From Agathobaculum sp. Marseille-P7918 (GTDB lineage Bacteria > Bacillota > Clostridia > Oscillospirales > Butyricicoccaceae): 64,000 nt of DNA. Under the pieces are notes generated by a model, which was not told the origin of the DNA, ran no database searches, and worked only from the letters and a program-made list of their open reading frames with translations. The translations under genes were made by a program, and so were the position numbers. Location: positions 62,001 to 126,000 of the forward strand of contig NZ_UYYD01000002.1 in the NCBI RefSeq assembly GCF_900625105.1. Direction: 5' to 3'. This document shows positions 44,032-51,370 of this stretch, piece by piece (the stretch's first letter is position 1; each line of letters opens with the position of its first letter).

Positions 44032-45426
44032 TTACGGCGCTGTTTTCGTTTGATCCGGCATGCCACGCACGATCTGCCGGAAGCGGATGAGGAACAACGT
44101 GGTGGTCGTCGCAGCGGCGAGCAGGTCCGCGACCGGCTCGGCAAAGAACACCGCAAACAGCTTGTCCTCAAAGAAGTACGGCAGGATCAGGATCATCGGG
44201 ATGAGCAGGATGATCTTGCGCTCAAGCGCGAGGAACAGCGAGATCTTGGCCTCGCCCAGCGCGACAAAGCTTTGCTGGAACGTGTTCTGGAACGCCGCGA
44301 CAAAGCCGACGGCGAAATAGATGCGCAGCGCCCACGCCGTCTCGTCGATCAACGCACTGTCGTGCGCGAACAGGCGCGCCAACATGTGCGGCGCAAGCAT
44401 CGCGAGCGCCCAGACGGCTGTCGCAAACACGAACGCCGCCAGCAGGTTGTACCGCACGGTCTGCTTCATGCGGTCGGGCCGCCGCGCGCCGTAGTTGAAG
44501 CTGAGGATGGGCTGCGCGCCCTGCGCTAGTCCCATCAGCGGCATCTGCACCATCTGCGCGACCGAGGTCAGGATGGTCATCGCGCCGACGGCGAGGTCGC
44601 CGCCATATTGCTGCAAGGAGACGTTGAAGGTCACGGTCAGCAGGCTTTCGGTGGACTGCATGACAAACGGCGACGCGCCCAGCGCGATCGCGGGCAGCAA
44701 CAGCCGCTTGTCCAGCCGGAAAAACGCTTTTTTCAGCCGCAGCGTAGTCTTGCTGCCGGTCAAAAACCGCACCACCCACAAGGCGGAAACCGCCTGCGAA
44801 ATGACGGTCGCGATCGCGGCGCCACGCACGCCCAGCCCGAACACAAAGATGAACACCGGGTCGAGCACGACATTCAAAATCGCGCCGATCAGCACGGTTT
44901 TCATTGCAACGCCGGACTTGCCCTGCGCGGTGATAAAGCCGTTGAGGCCGAGCGCGGTCATCACAAAGATCGTGCCCAGCACATAGATGTTGAGGTACTG
45001 CATCGCATAGGGCAGCGTATCCTGCGACGCGCCGAACAGCACGAGCAGCGGCTCCTGAAACAGCAGGAACAGCACGGTCAGCACGATCGCCAGCCCCCAC
45101 AGCGCGGCGGTGCAGGTGCCGAGCGTGCGCTCTGCCCGCTCGTGCTCGCCCGCGCCCAGCGCGATCGAGGCGCGCGGCGCGCCGCCCATGCCGATGAGCG
45201 CGGCAAATGCCGAGATCAGCGTGATGACCGGGAAGGTCACGCCCATGCCGGTCAGCGCAAGCTTGCCCTCGACCGGAATCTGCCCGATATAGATGCGGTC
45301 GACGATGTTGTACAAAAGGTTGACCACCTGCGCGCACACAGTCGGCAGCGCAAGGCGCAGGAGAAGCGGGCCGACCGGGTCCTTGCCCAGATCGGCCGCG
45401 CGCTTTGGTTTGTTCTGCTTTTCCAT
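44032..45426 (-). CDS. MATE family efflux transporter
   Basis: A 464-residue protein with about twelve hydrophobic segments in two related halves. RLALPTVCAQVVNLLYNIVD near residue 25 is the typical first MATE helix, and QGAQPILSFNYGARRPDRM near 300 the conserved mid-protein loop. MATE proteins expel cationic drugs or metabolites by sodium or proton antiport. Its gene starts one base after the uridine phosphorylase stop, so they are co-transcribed. Confidence 0.92.
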   Translation of the reverse strand: MEKQNKPKRAADLGKDPVGPLLLRLALPTVCAQVVNLLYNIVDRIYIGQIPVEGKLALTGMGVTFPVITLISAFAALIGMGGAPRASIALGAGEHERAERTLGTCTAALWGLAIVLTVLFLLFQEPLLVLFGASQDTLPYAMQYLNIYVLGTIFVMTALGLNGFITAQGKSGVAMKTVLIGAILNVVLDPVFIFVFGLGVRGAAIATVISQAVSALWVVRFLTGSKTTLRLKKAFFRLDKRLLLPAIALGASPFVMQSTESLLTVTFNVSLQQYGGDLAVGAMTILTSVAQMVQMPLMGLAQGAQPILSFNYGARRPDRMKQTVRYNLLAAFVFATAVWALAMLAPHMLARLFAHDSALIDETAWALRIYFAVGFVAAFQNTFQQSFVALGEAKISLFLALERKIILLIPMILILPYFFEDKLFAVFFAEPVADLLAAATTTTLFLIRFRQIVRGMPDQTKTAP

Positions 45427-45427
45427 G

Positions 45428-46189
45428 TCAGTGCGCCTTGTCCTCCCGGATCAGGATGCGCAGCGCCTCGACCGCCGTGCGCACGCCGCGCTCGGCAGCG
45501 TCGGGCGGGATATTGGGCGCCTCGTCGTTGTCCGCGTTCCACAGGACGTTGAGCACCGCGCCGCAGCGCACATGCAGCACCTGCGAGACGATCAGCAGCG
45601 CCGCGGTCTCCATTTCGCTCGTCAGCGCGCCCGCCGCCTTCCATGCCTTCCACTTGGCAAGCAGTTCGTCCGCGATCGGCTGCTGCGCCGGGCGGATCTC
45701 GCCGTAAAAGCTGTCCTTGGACTGGATGACGCCGATGTGGTGCTTGAGGCCGAGCTTTACCGCCGCGTCCCGCAGCGCGCTAACGACCTCAAAATTCGCC
45801 GCCGCCGGGAACTCGACCGGCAGGTATTCGCGGCTCGTGCCCTCCTGTCGGATGGCCGCGGTCGCGATCACGATATCACCGCCGCAGACCTCGTCCACGA
45901 TGCCGCCCGAGGTGCCCACGCGGATAAAGGTGTCCGCGCCGCACTCGACCAGCTCTTCCAGCGCGATCGCGGCCGACGGACCGCCGATGCCGGTCGAGCA
46001 CACCGCGACCGGCTCGCCGTCCAGCGTACCCGTCCAGATCGTGTACTCGCGGTTCTGCGCGATCTGTTTGGGGTCGTCAAAATAGCGCGCGATCTTCGCG
46101 CAGCGCGCCGGGTCGCCCGGCAAAATCACATAGCGGCCCACATCGCCCTTGGTGATCTGCAAATGCATCTGTTTTCCGTCGATCAACAT
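45428..46189 (-). CDS. uridine phosphorylase-type nucleoside phosphorylase
   Basis: A 253-residue enzyme of the PNP/UDP family that cleaves nucleosides with phosphate. VILPGDPARCAKIA near 21 is the phosphate-binding N-terminus, STGIGGPSAAIALEEL near 64 and RVGTSGGIVDEV near 90 the phosphate and ribose sites, and TSEMETAAL near 191 the ribose-binding glutamate. Uridine is the usual substrate for this layout. The gene overlaps the DUF951 gene by seven bases. Confidence 0.9.
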   Translation of the reverse strand: MLIDGKQMHLQITKGDVGRYVILPGDPARCAKIARYFDDPKQIAQNREYTIWTGTLDGEPVAVCSTGIGGPSAAIALEELVECGADTFIRVGTSGGIVDEVCGGDIVIATAAIRQEGTSREYLPVEFPAAANFEVVSALRDAAVKLGLKHHIGVIQSKDSFYGEIRPAQQPIADELLAKWKAWKAAGALTSEMETAALLIVSQVLHVRCGAVLNVLWNADNDEAPNIPPDAAERGVRTAVEALRILIREDKAH

Positions 46190-46377
46190 ACCGGTTTCCC
46201 CTCCCGTTCGATCAGTTTGATGTTCTTTTCCGCTTTGGCACGCGGCAGCATGACCTCATGCCCGCAGCCCGTGCACTTGAGTTTGAAATCCATTCCCGTG
46301 CGCAGCACCTTCCACTGTTTGGAGCCGCAGGGATGCGGCTTTTTCATCGTCAGCAGATCGCCGACCTGCACGTCCAT
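46183..46377 (-). CDS. DUF951 family protein
   Basis: A 64-residue protein with the family pattern VGDLLTMKKPHPCGSKQW, then LKCTGCGHEVMLPRAKAEK. The three cysteines in CGSK and CTGC suggest a small zinc site. Function is unknown; the family is conserved in Firmicutes. The start is the ATG at 46377 behind GGGGGAA. Its end overlaps the phosphorylase start, so translation is coupled. Confidence 0.92.
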   Translation of the reverse strand: MDVQVGDLLTMKKPHPCGSKQWKVLRTGMDFKLKCTGCGHEVMLPRAKAEKNIKLIEREGKPVC

Positions 46378-46496
46378 ACTGCATTCCCCCTTTCCGAACC
46401 GAATGATATCCGCTTTCATCATACCACATTTGCAGTGCTAATCCCAGCCGTTTTTTCATATAGTAAGGCAGACCCCAAAGGAGGCTCTGCTATATT

Positions 46497-47435
46497 ATGA
46501 AAACAAGCGAATGCTATCTGCCCGAGGGCAGTTACACCGCGCAGCCCGCCGTGCAGCAGGCGCTCGCGTCCCTTGACGGGCTGCGGGCGGCGCAGGATGC
46601 GGGCACCATTCTGGAAGCGGTCGCGCAGCGGTGCACCGCCGCGCACGACCTGCTGTTCGACTTCGGCTTTGCCGAGGGCATCATGCCGCGCGCGTGCTGC
46701 GCGCTGGGCGTGGCCGAAGGCGAAACCCGCGAAATCGCCATCCTGTCCCGCGTGGGCAAGCCCACCTGCTTTGTCGTCACCGAGATCGACGAAAGCGCGG
46801 ATACCCCGCTCATCTGGCTGTCACGCACGATCGCCCAGCAGCGCGCGCAGGACTTTTTGCTCGAAACCCTGCGCCCGGGCGACGTCATTCCGGCCGCCGT
46901 CACCCATCTGGAGAGCTTTGGCGCGTTTGTCGATATCGGCTGCGGCGTGGCCTCGCTCATCGGCATCGAAAACCTGTCGGTTTCGCGCATTTTCCACCCT
47001 GCCGACCGGCTGCATGTCGGTCAGCGCATCCGCGCGGCGGTGCGCGCGGTCGATCGGGCGGCGCGGCGCGTTTCGCTCACCCACCGCGAGCTGCTCGGCA
47101 CATGGGAGCAGAACGCCGCGCTGTTTTCGCCCGGCGAAACCGTGCGCGGGGTGGTGCGCTCGGTCGAGCCATACGGCATCTTCATCGAGCTGGCGCCCAA
47201 CCTGTCCGGTCTGGCCGAACCGCGCGACGACCTCGCGCCCGGCACGATCGTGTCGGTTTACATCAAGTCCATCCTGCCGCAGCGCATGAAGATCAAGCTG
47301 ACCGTGATCGACGTGCTCGCCCCTGCGGGCGCGCCCGACCCGCCGCAGTATTTCGTCTCCGAGGGCCACATCGACAAATGGATCTACACCCCGGCCTGCT
47401 GCGACCGCAAATACATTGCCACCGTGTTCGACTGA
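46497..47435 (+). CDS. S1 RNA-binding domain protein
   Basis: A 312-residue protein. Two S1 domains are visible in the second half: VIPAAVTHLESFGAFVDIG near 127 and VRGVVRSVEPYGIFIELA near 220. The first 110 residues, with a DFGFAEGIMPRACC segment, resemble the N-terminal part of S1-like proteins in Clostridia. The C-terminus ends with a conserved-looking tail, PACCDRKYIATVFD. It probably binds RNA, perhaps during translation or decay, but is much shorter than ribosomal S1. AAAGGAGG precedes the ATG; it appears to be a single gene. Confidence 0.85.
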   Translation: MKTSECYLPEGSYTAQPAVQQALASLDGLRAAQDAGTILEAVAQRCTAAHDLLFDFGFAEGIMPRACCALGVAEGETREIAILSRVGKPTCFVVTEIDESADTPLIWLSRTIAQQRAQDFLLETLRPGDVIPAAVTHLESFGAFVDIGCGVASLIGIENLSVSRIFHPADRLHVGQRIRAAVRAVDRAARRVSLTHRELLGTWEQNAALFSPGETVRGVVRSVEPYGIFIELAPNLSGLAEPRDDLAPGTIVSVYIKSILPQRMKIKLTVIDVLAPAGAPDPPQYFVSEGHIDKWIYTPACCDRKYIATVFD

Positions 47436-47438
47436 ACG

Positions 47439-48689
47439 TTATGGCGTGCCCTTGATGCGCGCCCAGTAGGCACGGGCGGCCTGCTCCACCTTATTCGGCC
47501 CATAGTCGTAGTAATGCGCGTCTTTGATCTCGTCCGGCAGATACTGCTGCTGCACCCAATGGTTGGGGAAGGCGTGCGGATACTGATAGGTCAGCCCGCG
47601 GCCGAGCTTTTGCGCGCCGCCGTAGTGCGCGTCCTTGATGTGCGCCGGGATATCGCCCGTGCGCCCTGCGCGCACATCGGCCATGGCCGCGTCGATCGCA
47701 GCGGCGGCGCTGTTGGACTTGGGCGCGGTCGCCATCAGGATGATCGCCTCGGCGAGCGGAATGCGTGCCTCGGGCAGGCCGAGCTGGAACGCGCTGTCCA
47801 CGAGCGCTTTGACAATCGCGGCGCACTGCGGATAGGCAAGGCCGATGTCCTCACTGGCGATGACCAGCATGCGCCGCGCGGCCGAGATCATATCGCCCGC
47901 CTCCAAAAGGCGCGCGAGATAATACAGCGCGGCGTCGGGGTCCGAGCCGCGCACGGACTTTTGCAGCGCGGACAGAATATCGTAATGGCTGTCGCCGTCG
48001 CGGTCGTAGCGCATGTTGGAGCGCTGCGCGGCCTGCTGCGCATCCGCAAGCGTTACGCCGTCCTTGCCCGCGCCCAGCACGAGCAGTTCGACCGCGCCGA
48101 GCGCCTTGCGCACGTCTCCGCCGACCGCCTGTGCGATATAAGCCGCGACGCCGTCCTCGATGGGCGTGCCCTTGTCCCCGATGGCGAGCGAAAACGCCCG
48201 CTCGACCGCGCGCTGCATGTCCGCAGCCTCGATAGGCTTGAACTCAAAGACCGTGCTGCGGCTGAGGATCGCGTTATAGACGTAGAAATACGGGTTTTCG
48301 GTCGTGGACGCGATCAGCGTCATCTTGCCCGTCTCGATGAACTCCAAAAGGCTCTGCTGCTGTTTTTTGTTGAAATACTGGATCTCGTCCAGATAGACCA
48401 GCGCGCCGTTGGGCGCAAGGAAGGTGTCCAGCTCGTCGATGATCGCCTTGATGTCCGCGATGCCCGCGGTGGTGGCGTTGAGGTGGTATAGCTTTCTTTC
48501 CGTCTGCTTTGCAATAATGGACGCGACCGTGGTCTTGCCCACGCCGGACGGGCCATAAAAAATCATATTTGGGATCGTGCCCGACTCGATCACACGGCGC
48601 AGCAGGCCGGTTTTGCCGAGCAGATGCTGCTGGCCGACCACATCGTCCAGCGTTTTCGGGCGGATTTTATCCGCTAAAGGTTGGTACAT
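47439..48689 (-). CDS. rarA: replication-associated recombination ATPase RarA (MgsA)
   Basis: A 416-residue AAA+ ATPase related to clamp-loader subunits. LADKIRPKTLDDVVGQQHLL opens the protein, Walker A is GPSGVGKTT near 47, Walker B LVYLDEIQ near 100 and the sensor region STTENPYFYVYNAILSR follows. The C-terminal AGDMISAARRMLVIASEDIGLAYP is diagnostic for RarA. It acts at stalled replication forks. The start is the ATG at 48689 behind AAGGAG. Confidence 0.95.
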   Translation of the reverse strand: MYQPLADKIRPKTLDDVVGQQHLLGKTGLLRRVIESGTIPNMIFYGPSGVGKTTVASIIAKQTERKLYHLNATTAGIADIKAIIDELDTFLAPNGALVYLDEIQYFNKKQQQSLLEFIETGKMTLIASTTENPYFYVYNAILSRSTVFEFKPIEAADMQRAVERAFSLAIGDKGTPIEDGVAAYIAQAVGGDVRKALGAVELLVLGAGKDGVTLADAQQAAQRSNMRYDRDGDSHYDILSALQKSVRGSDPDAALYYLARLLEAGDMISAARRMLVIASEDIGLAYPQCAAIVKALVDSAFQLGLPEARIPLAEAIILMATAPKSNSAAAAIDAAMADVRAGRTGDIPAHIKDAHYGGAQKLGRGLTYQYPHAFPNHWVQQQYLPDEIKDAHYYDYGPNKVEQAARAYWARIKGTP

Positions 48690-48707
48690 CTTTTTCTCCT
48701 TATCCAA

Positions 48708-49016
48708 TCAGACTGCGGCAACCAACGCGGTGATGATTGCCCAGCCGAATACACTGATGAGCGACAGCGGGATCAGCCCCAGCGCAGCAATGCGCTCTGC
48801 GCCGCCCGCATGCCCGCGGAACAACCGCACAATCGCACCACAGGTCAGCGCTGAAAACAGTACGAGCCACAATACGGGCGTTTGATACATCCATGCCGCG
48901 CCGCTGTACAGGCCAAGAAAGCCGCCTGTATCGAAAACCGTCAGGGCATATAGAACCATCACATAGAACGACCACAGCACCGCTGCATAGCAAACCACAT
49001 ATCCCGCCTTTTTCAT
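48708..49016 (-). CDS. small membrane protein of unknown function
   Basis: A 102-residue protein with three hydrophobic segments (about 4-26, 47-65 and 76-101) and few charged residues. No family recognised. The start is the ATG at 49016 with GGGAGGG upstream. It lies 18 bases ahead of rarA on the same strand, so may be co-transcribed with it. Confidence 0.7.
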   Translation of the reverse strand: MKKAGYVVCYAAVLWSFYVMVLYALTVFDTGGFLGLYSGAAWMYQTPVLWLVLFSALTCGAIVRLFRGHAGGAERIAALGLIPLSLISVFGWAIITALVAAV

Positions 49017-49080
49017 CCCGATCCCTCCCAGGCTTGATAGCATGATTATACCACGCTTTGGAAAGGCGCACAAACAGGGC

Positions 49081-49109
49081 TTGACTTTCTTGCTTTACTG
49101 TGATAAACT
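49081..49109 (+). promoter_or_regulatory. promoter of hisC
   Basis: TTGACT (49081-49086), 17-base spacer, TAAACT (49104-49109), about 40 bases before the start codon. Confidence 0.68.
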
Positions 49110-49147
49110 ACCCGCAGTCAGTAAAACGTATAAAGGAGAGTTTCCCC

Positions 49148-50203
49148 ATGGACAAGCCCTTTCTCGCCAAGCTCCGCCGCATCGACCCCTATGTGCCGGG
49201 CGAGCAGCCGCAGAGCGACGATATCATCAAGTTAAACGCCAACGAAAACCCGTATCCGCCCGCGCCGGGCGTGCAGCAGGTGCTGCGCACCTTTGACGCG
49301 TCGCGCCTTGCGCTCTATCCGGACGCAAACGGCAAGGCGCCCAAAAAAGCGCTGGCCGGCCGCTTCGGCGTCAAGCCGACGCAGGTATTCCTCGGCAACG
49401 GCTCGGACGACGTGCTCGCACTCGCGTTTCAGTCATTCTTCTGCTCGGGTGAGCCGATTCTCTATCCGGACATCACCTACTCGTTCTATCCGGTCTGGTG
49501 CGACCTGTTCCGCATTCCGTACGAGACTATGCCGCTCGACGACAACTTCTGCGTGGATATCCGCGACTACGACAAGCCGAACGGCGGCGTCGTGCTGCCC
49601 AACCCGAACGCACCGACCGGGCGCGGCTTGTCGCTCGCGTCGCTCGAGGACCTGCTGCAGCACAACGCGGACTGCGTGGTCATCATCGACGAAGCCTATG
49701 TGGACTTCGGCGCACAGAGCGCCGTGCCGCTGATCGAGAAATACGAAAACCTGCTCGTCGTGCAGACGATGAGCAAGTCGCGCTCGCTCGCGGGTCTGCG
49801 CATCGGCTATGCGCTCGGCTCGGAAACGCTGATCGCGACGCTCGAGGCGGTCAAGAACTCCTATAACTCCTACACGCTCGATTCGCTCGCGCTGGCCGCG
49901 GGCGAGGCCTCGGTCGCAGACGAGGCGTATTTTCAGGACACCTGCCGCAAGGTCATGGCGACGCGCGAGCGCGCCGCGGACGCGCTGCGCGAGCTGGGCT
50001 TTACCGTCTCCCCCTCGCTGACCAACTTCCTGTTTGTCACGCATCCCAAAAAGGAAGCCCCGGTCATTTTTGAGTATTTGAGACAGAAAAACATCTTTAT
50101 CCGGTATTTCAAGCTGCCGCGCATTGATAATTATTTGCGCATCACGGTCGGCACGGATGAGCAGATGGACCGCATGATCGAAGCACTGCGCGCCTTCCTG
50201 TAA
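49148..50203 (+). CDS. hisC: histidinol-phosphate aminotransferase
   Basis: A 351-residue fold-type I PLP enzyme. KLNANENPYPPAP near 25 and LGNGSDDVLALAF near 79 are HisC signatures; PNPNAPTGRGL near 153 and TMSKSRSLAGLRIGYALG near 213 contain the active-site region with the Schiff-base lysine. It makes histidinol phosphate in histidine synthesis and often also accepts aromatic substrates. It stands alone, not in a his operon, so a broader aminotransferase role is possible. AAAGGAGAG precedes the ATG. Confidence 0.88.
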   Translation: MDKPFLAKLRRIDPYVPGEQPQSDDIIKLNANENPYPPAPGVQQVLRTFDASRLALYPDANGKAPKKALAGRFGVKPTQVFLGNGSDDVLALAFQSFFCSGEPILYPDITYSFYPVWCDLFRIPYETMPLDDNFCVDIRDYDKPNGGVVLPNPNAPTGRGLSLASLEDLLQHNADCVVIIDEAYVDFGAQSAVPLIEKYENLLVVQTMSKSRSLAGLRIGYALGSETLIATLEAVKNSYNSYTLDSLALAAGEASVADEAYFQDTCRKVMATRERAADALRELGFTVSPSLTNFLFVTHPKKEAPVIFEYLRQKNIFIRYFKLPRIDNYLRITVGTDEQMDRMIEALRAFL

Positions 50204-50220
50204 GACAGAACGGTAACAAG

Positions 50221-50252
50221 AAAAAGAGCGGAAGCCTCGCTTCCGCTCTTTT
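50221..50252. terminator. bidirectional terminator between hisC and the copper operon
   Basis: AAAAAGAGCGGAAGC pairs with GCTTCCGCTCTTTT around a 3-base loop; tracts on both strands. Confidence 0.88.
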
Positions 50253-50253
50253 G

Positions 50254-50898
50254 TTATGCCTTGATCACGACACCCAGCCGCTTTGCCAGCATGGCCGCCT
50301 GCTCCATGGTCACGACCGCGCCGCGCAGCTCGGCATTCGTGTCCGACACCGCAATGCCGTCCAGCTCACAGCCGGTCAAGTCCAGCCCCATAAGCGGCGT
50401 ATGCAGCAGACGCGCCGCGCGCAGGCTGGTGCGCGTCAGCATCCAGCCCTTCCACTGGCAGTCACAGAACGACGCACCTGACAGGTCGCAGCCCATAGCC
50501 GCCACCCGACGCAGCCGCGCCCGGTCGAACACCACGTCGGACAAACGGCAGTCCCGCCAGTCCGCATCCCGCCAGCCGGTTTCGGCAAAATCCGCGCCGA
50601 CGGCCTTGCAGCCAGTGAGCTCGACCCGCTCGAAAAACGCATCCCGCCAGCCGCTGCCGGAAAGCTCGCAGCCGTCCAGCACCACGTCCGCAAAGTCTGC
50701 GCGCTCCCAGCGGGAGCCGGTCAGGCGGCAGTTTTCCAGACGAACGCCGCGCAGCCGCAGCCCATCGTACCGCGTGCCGGACAGATCCGCTCCACGGATG
50801 CACACGTTTTCCACGGTTTCCTCATCGCGCGCGGCGCGGATGAGCAGCGCCGCCGCGTCCTGCACGGGCGCGAGCGACGCGGGCAAACGCGCGCTCAT
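50254..50898 (-). CDS. pentapeptide-repeat protein in the copper operon
   Basis: A 214-residue protein whose residues about 28-195 follow the pentapeptide pattern (A/C)(D/N/x)(L/F/W)xx, such as GADLSG, ADFADV, CELSG, CKAVGADFAE and CDLSGASF, forming a right-handed quadrilateral beta-helix. The turns are unusually rich in cysteine and tryptophan. It is coupled by an ATGA overlap to csoR. Pentapeptide proteins may mimic DNA or act as scaffolds; a copper-related or protein-protecting role is only inferred from the operon. Confidence 0.87.
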   Translation of the reverse strand: MSARLPASLAPVQDAAALLIRAARDEETVENVCIRGADLSGTRYDGLRLRGVRLENCRLTGSRWERADFADVVLDGCELSGSGWRDAFFERVELTGCKAVGADFAETGWRDADWRDCRLSDVVFDRARLRRVAAMGCDLSGASFCDCQWKGWMLTRTSLRAARLLHTPLMGLDLTGCELDGIAVSDTNAELRGAVVTMEQAAMLAKRLGVVIKA

Positions 50899-51161
50899 GA
50901 CTTATCGAGCAGCTTGATGATCTCGTCGATCTTGCCTTCGCGAGCCTGCTCGTCGCCCGTCTCGAACGCATCCTGCACACAACCCGCCAGATGCGCGCGC
51001 AGCACCTCGCGCTGCGCCTTGTGCACCAGCGACTCGACCGCCTGCAACTGCGTGACGATCTCCATGCAATAGCGGTCATCCTCGATCATCTTGAGCACGC
51101 CGTCGAGCTGGCCGCGCGCAGTGCGCAGCAGCGGCTCGACCTTTTTCCGGTCCGCCCTCAT
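50895..51161 (-). CDS. csoR: CsoR family copper-sensing repressor
   Basis: An 88-residue all-helical repressor. RTARGQLDGVLKMIEDDRYC near 13 is the family signature with the first copper cysteine, and RAHLAGCVQDA near 55 supplies the histidine and second cysteine, so the Cu(I) triad is complete. When copper binds it leaves the operator. It lies between copA and the pentapeptide gene with four-base overlaps on both sides. The GC palindrome at 53710-53730 is its likely operator. Confidence 0.93.
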   Translation of the reverse strand: MRADRKKVEPLLRTARGQLDGVLKMIEDDRYCMEIVTQLQAVESLVHKAQREVLRAHLAGCVQDAFETGDEQAREGKIDEIIKLLDKS

Positions 51162-51370
51162 TGCAGGCCAACCACTTTGTATCCCGCCTGCTCGACCGCC
51201 TCGGTCAGTTTGGCGTCGTCCGGCAGCTGTGCGCCCGTGACCTTGGCCGTGCCGCTCTGGAGGTCCACCTGCGCGGTCACACCCGGCAGCGCCTCAAGCG
51301 CCTTTTTCACATGCGCCACGCAGTGCTCGCACATCATGCCCTCAATTTTGATCACTTTGGTCTGTTCCAT
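51158..51370 (-). other. possible internally translated CopZ-like chaperone
   Basis: Within copA, GGAGG lies 11 bases before an in-frame ATG (51370) that starts exactly at the C-terminal HMA domain. Initiation there would give a 70-residue CopZ-like protein with GMMCEHC. It is a candidate, not proven. Confidence 0.4.
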
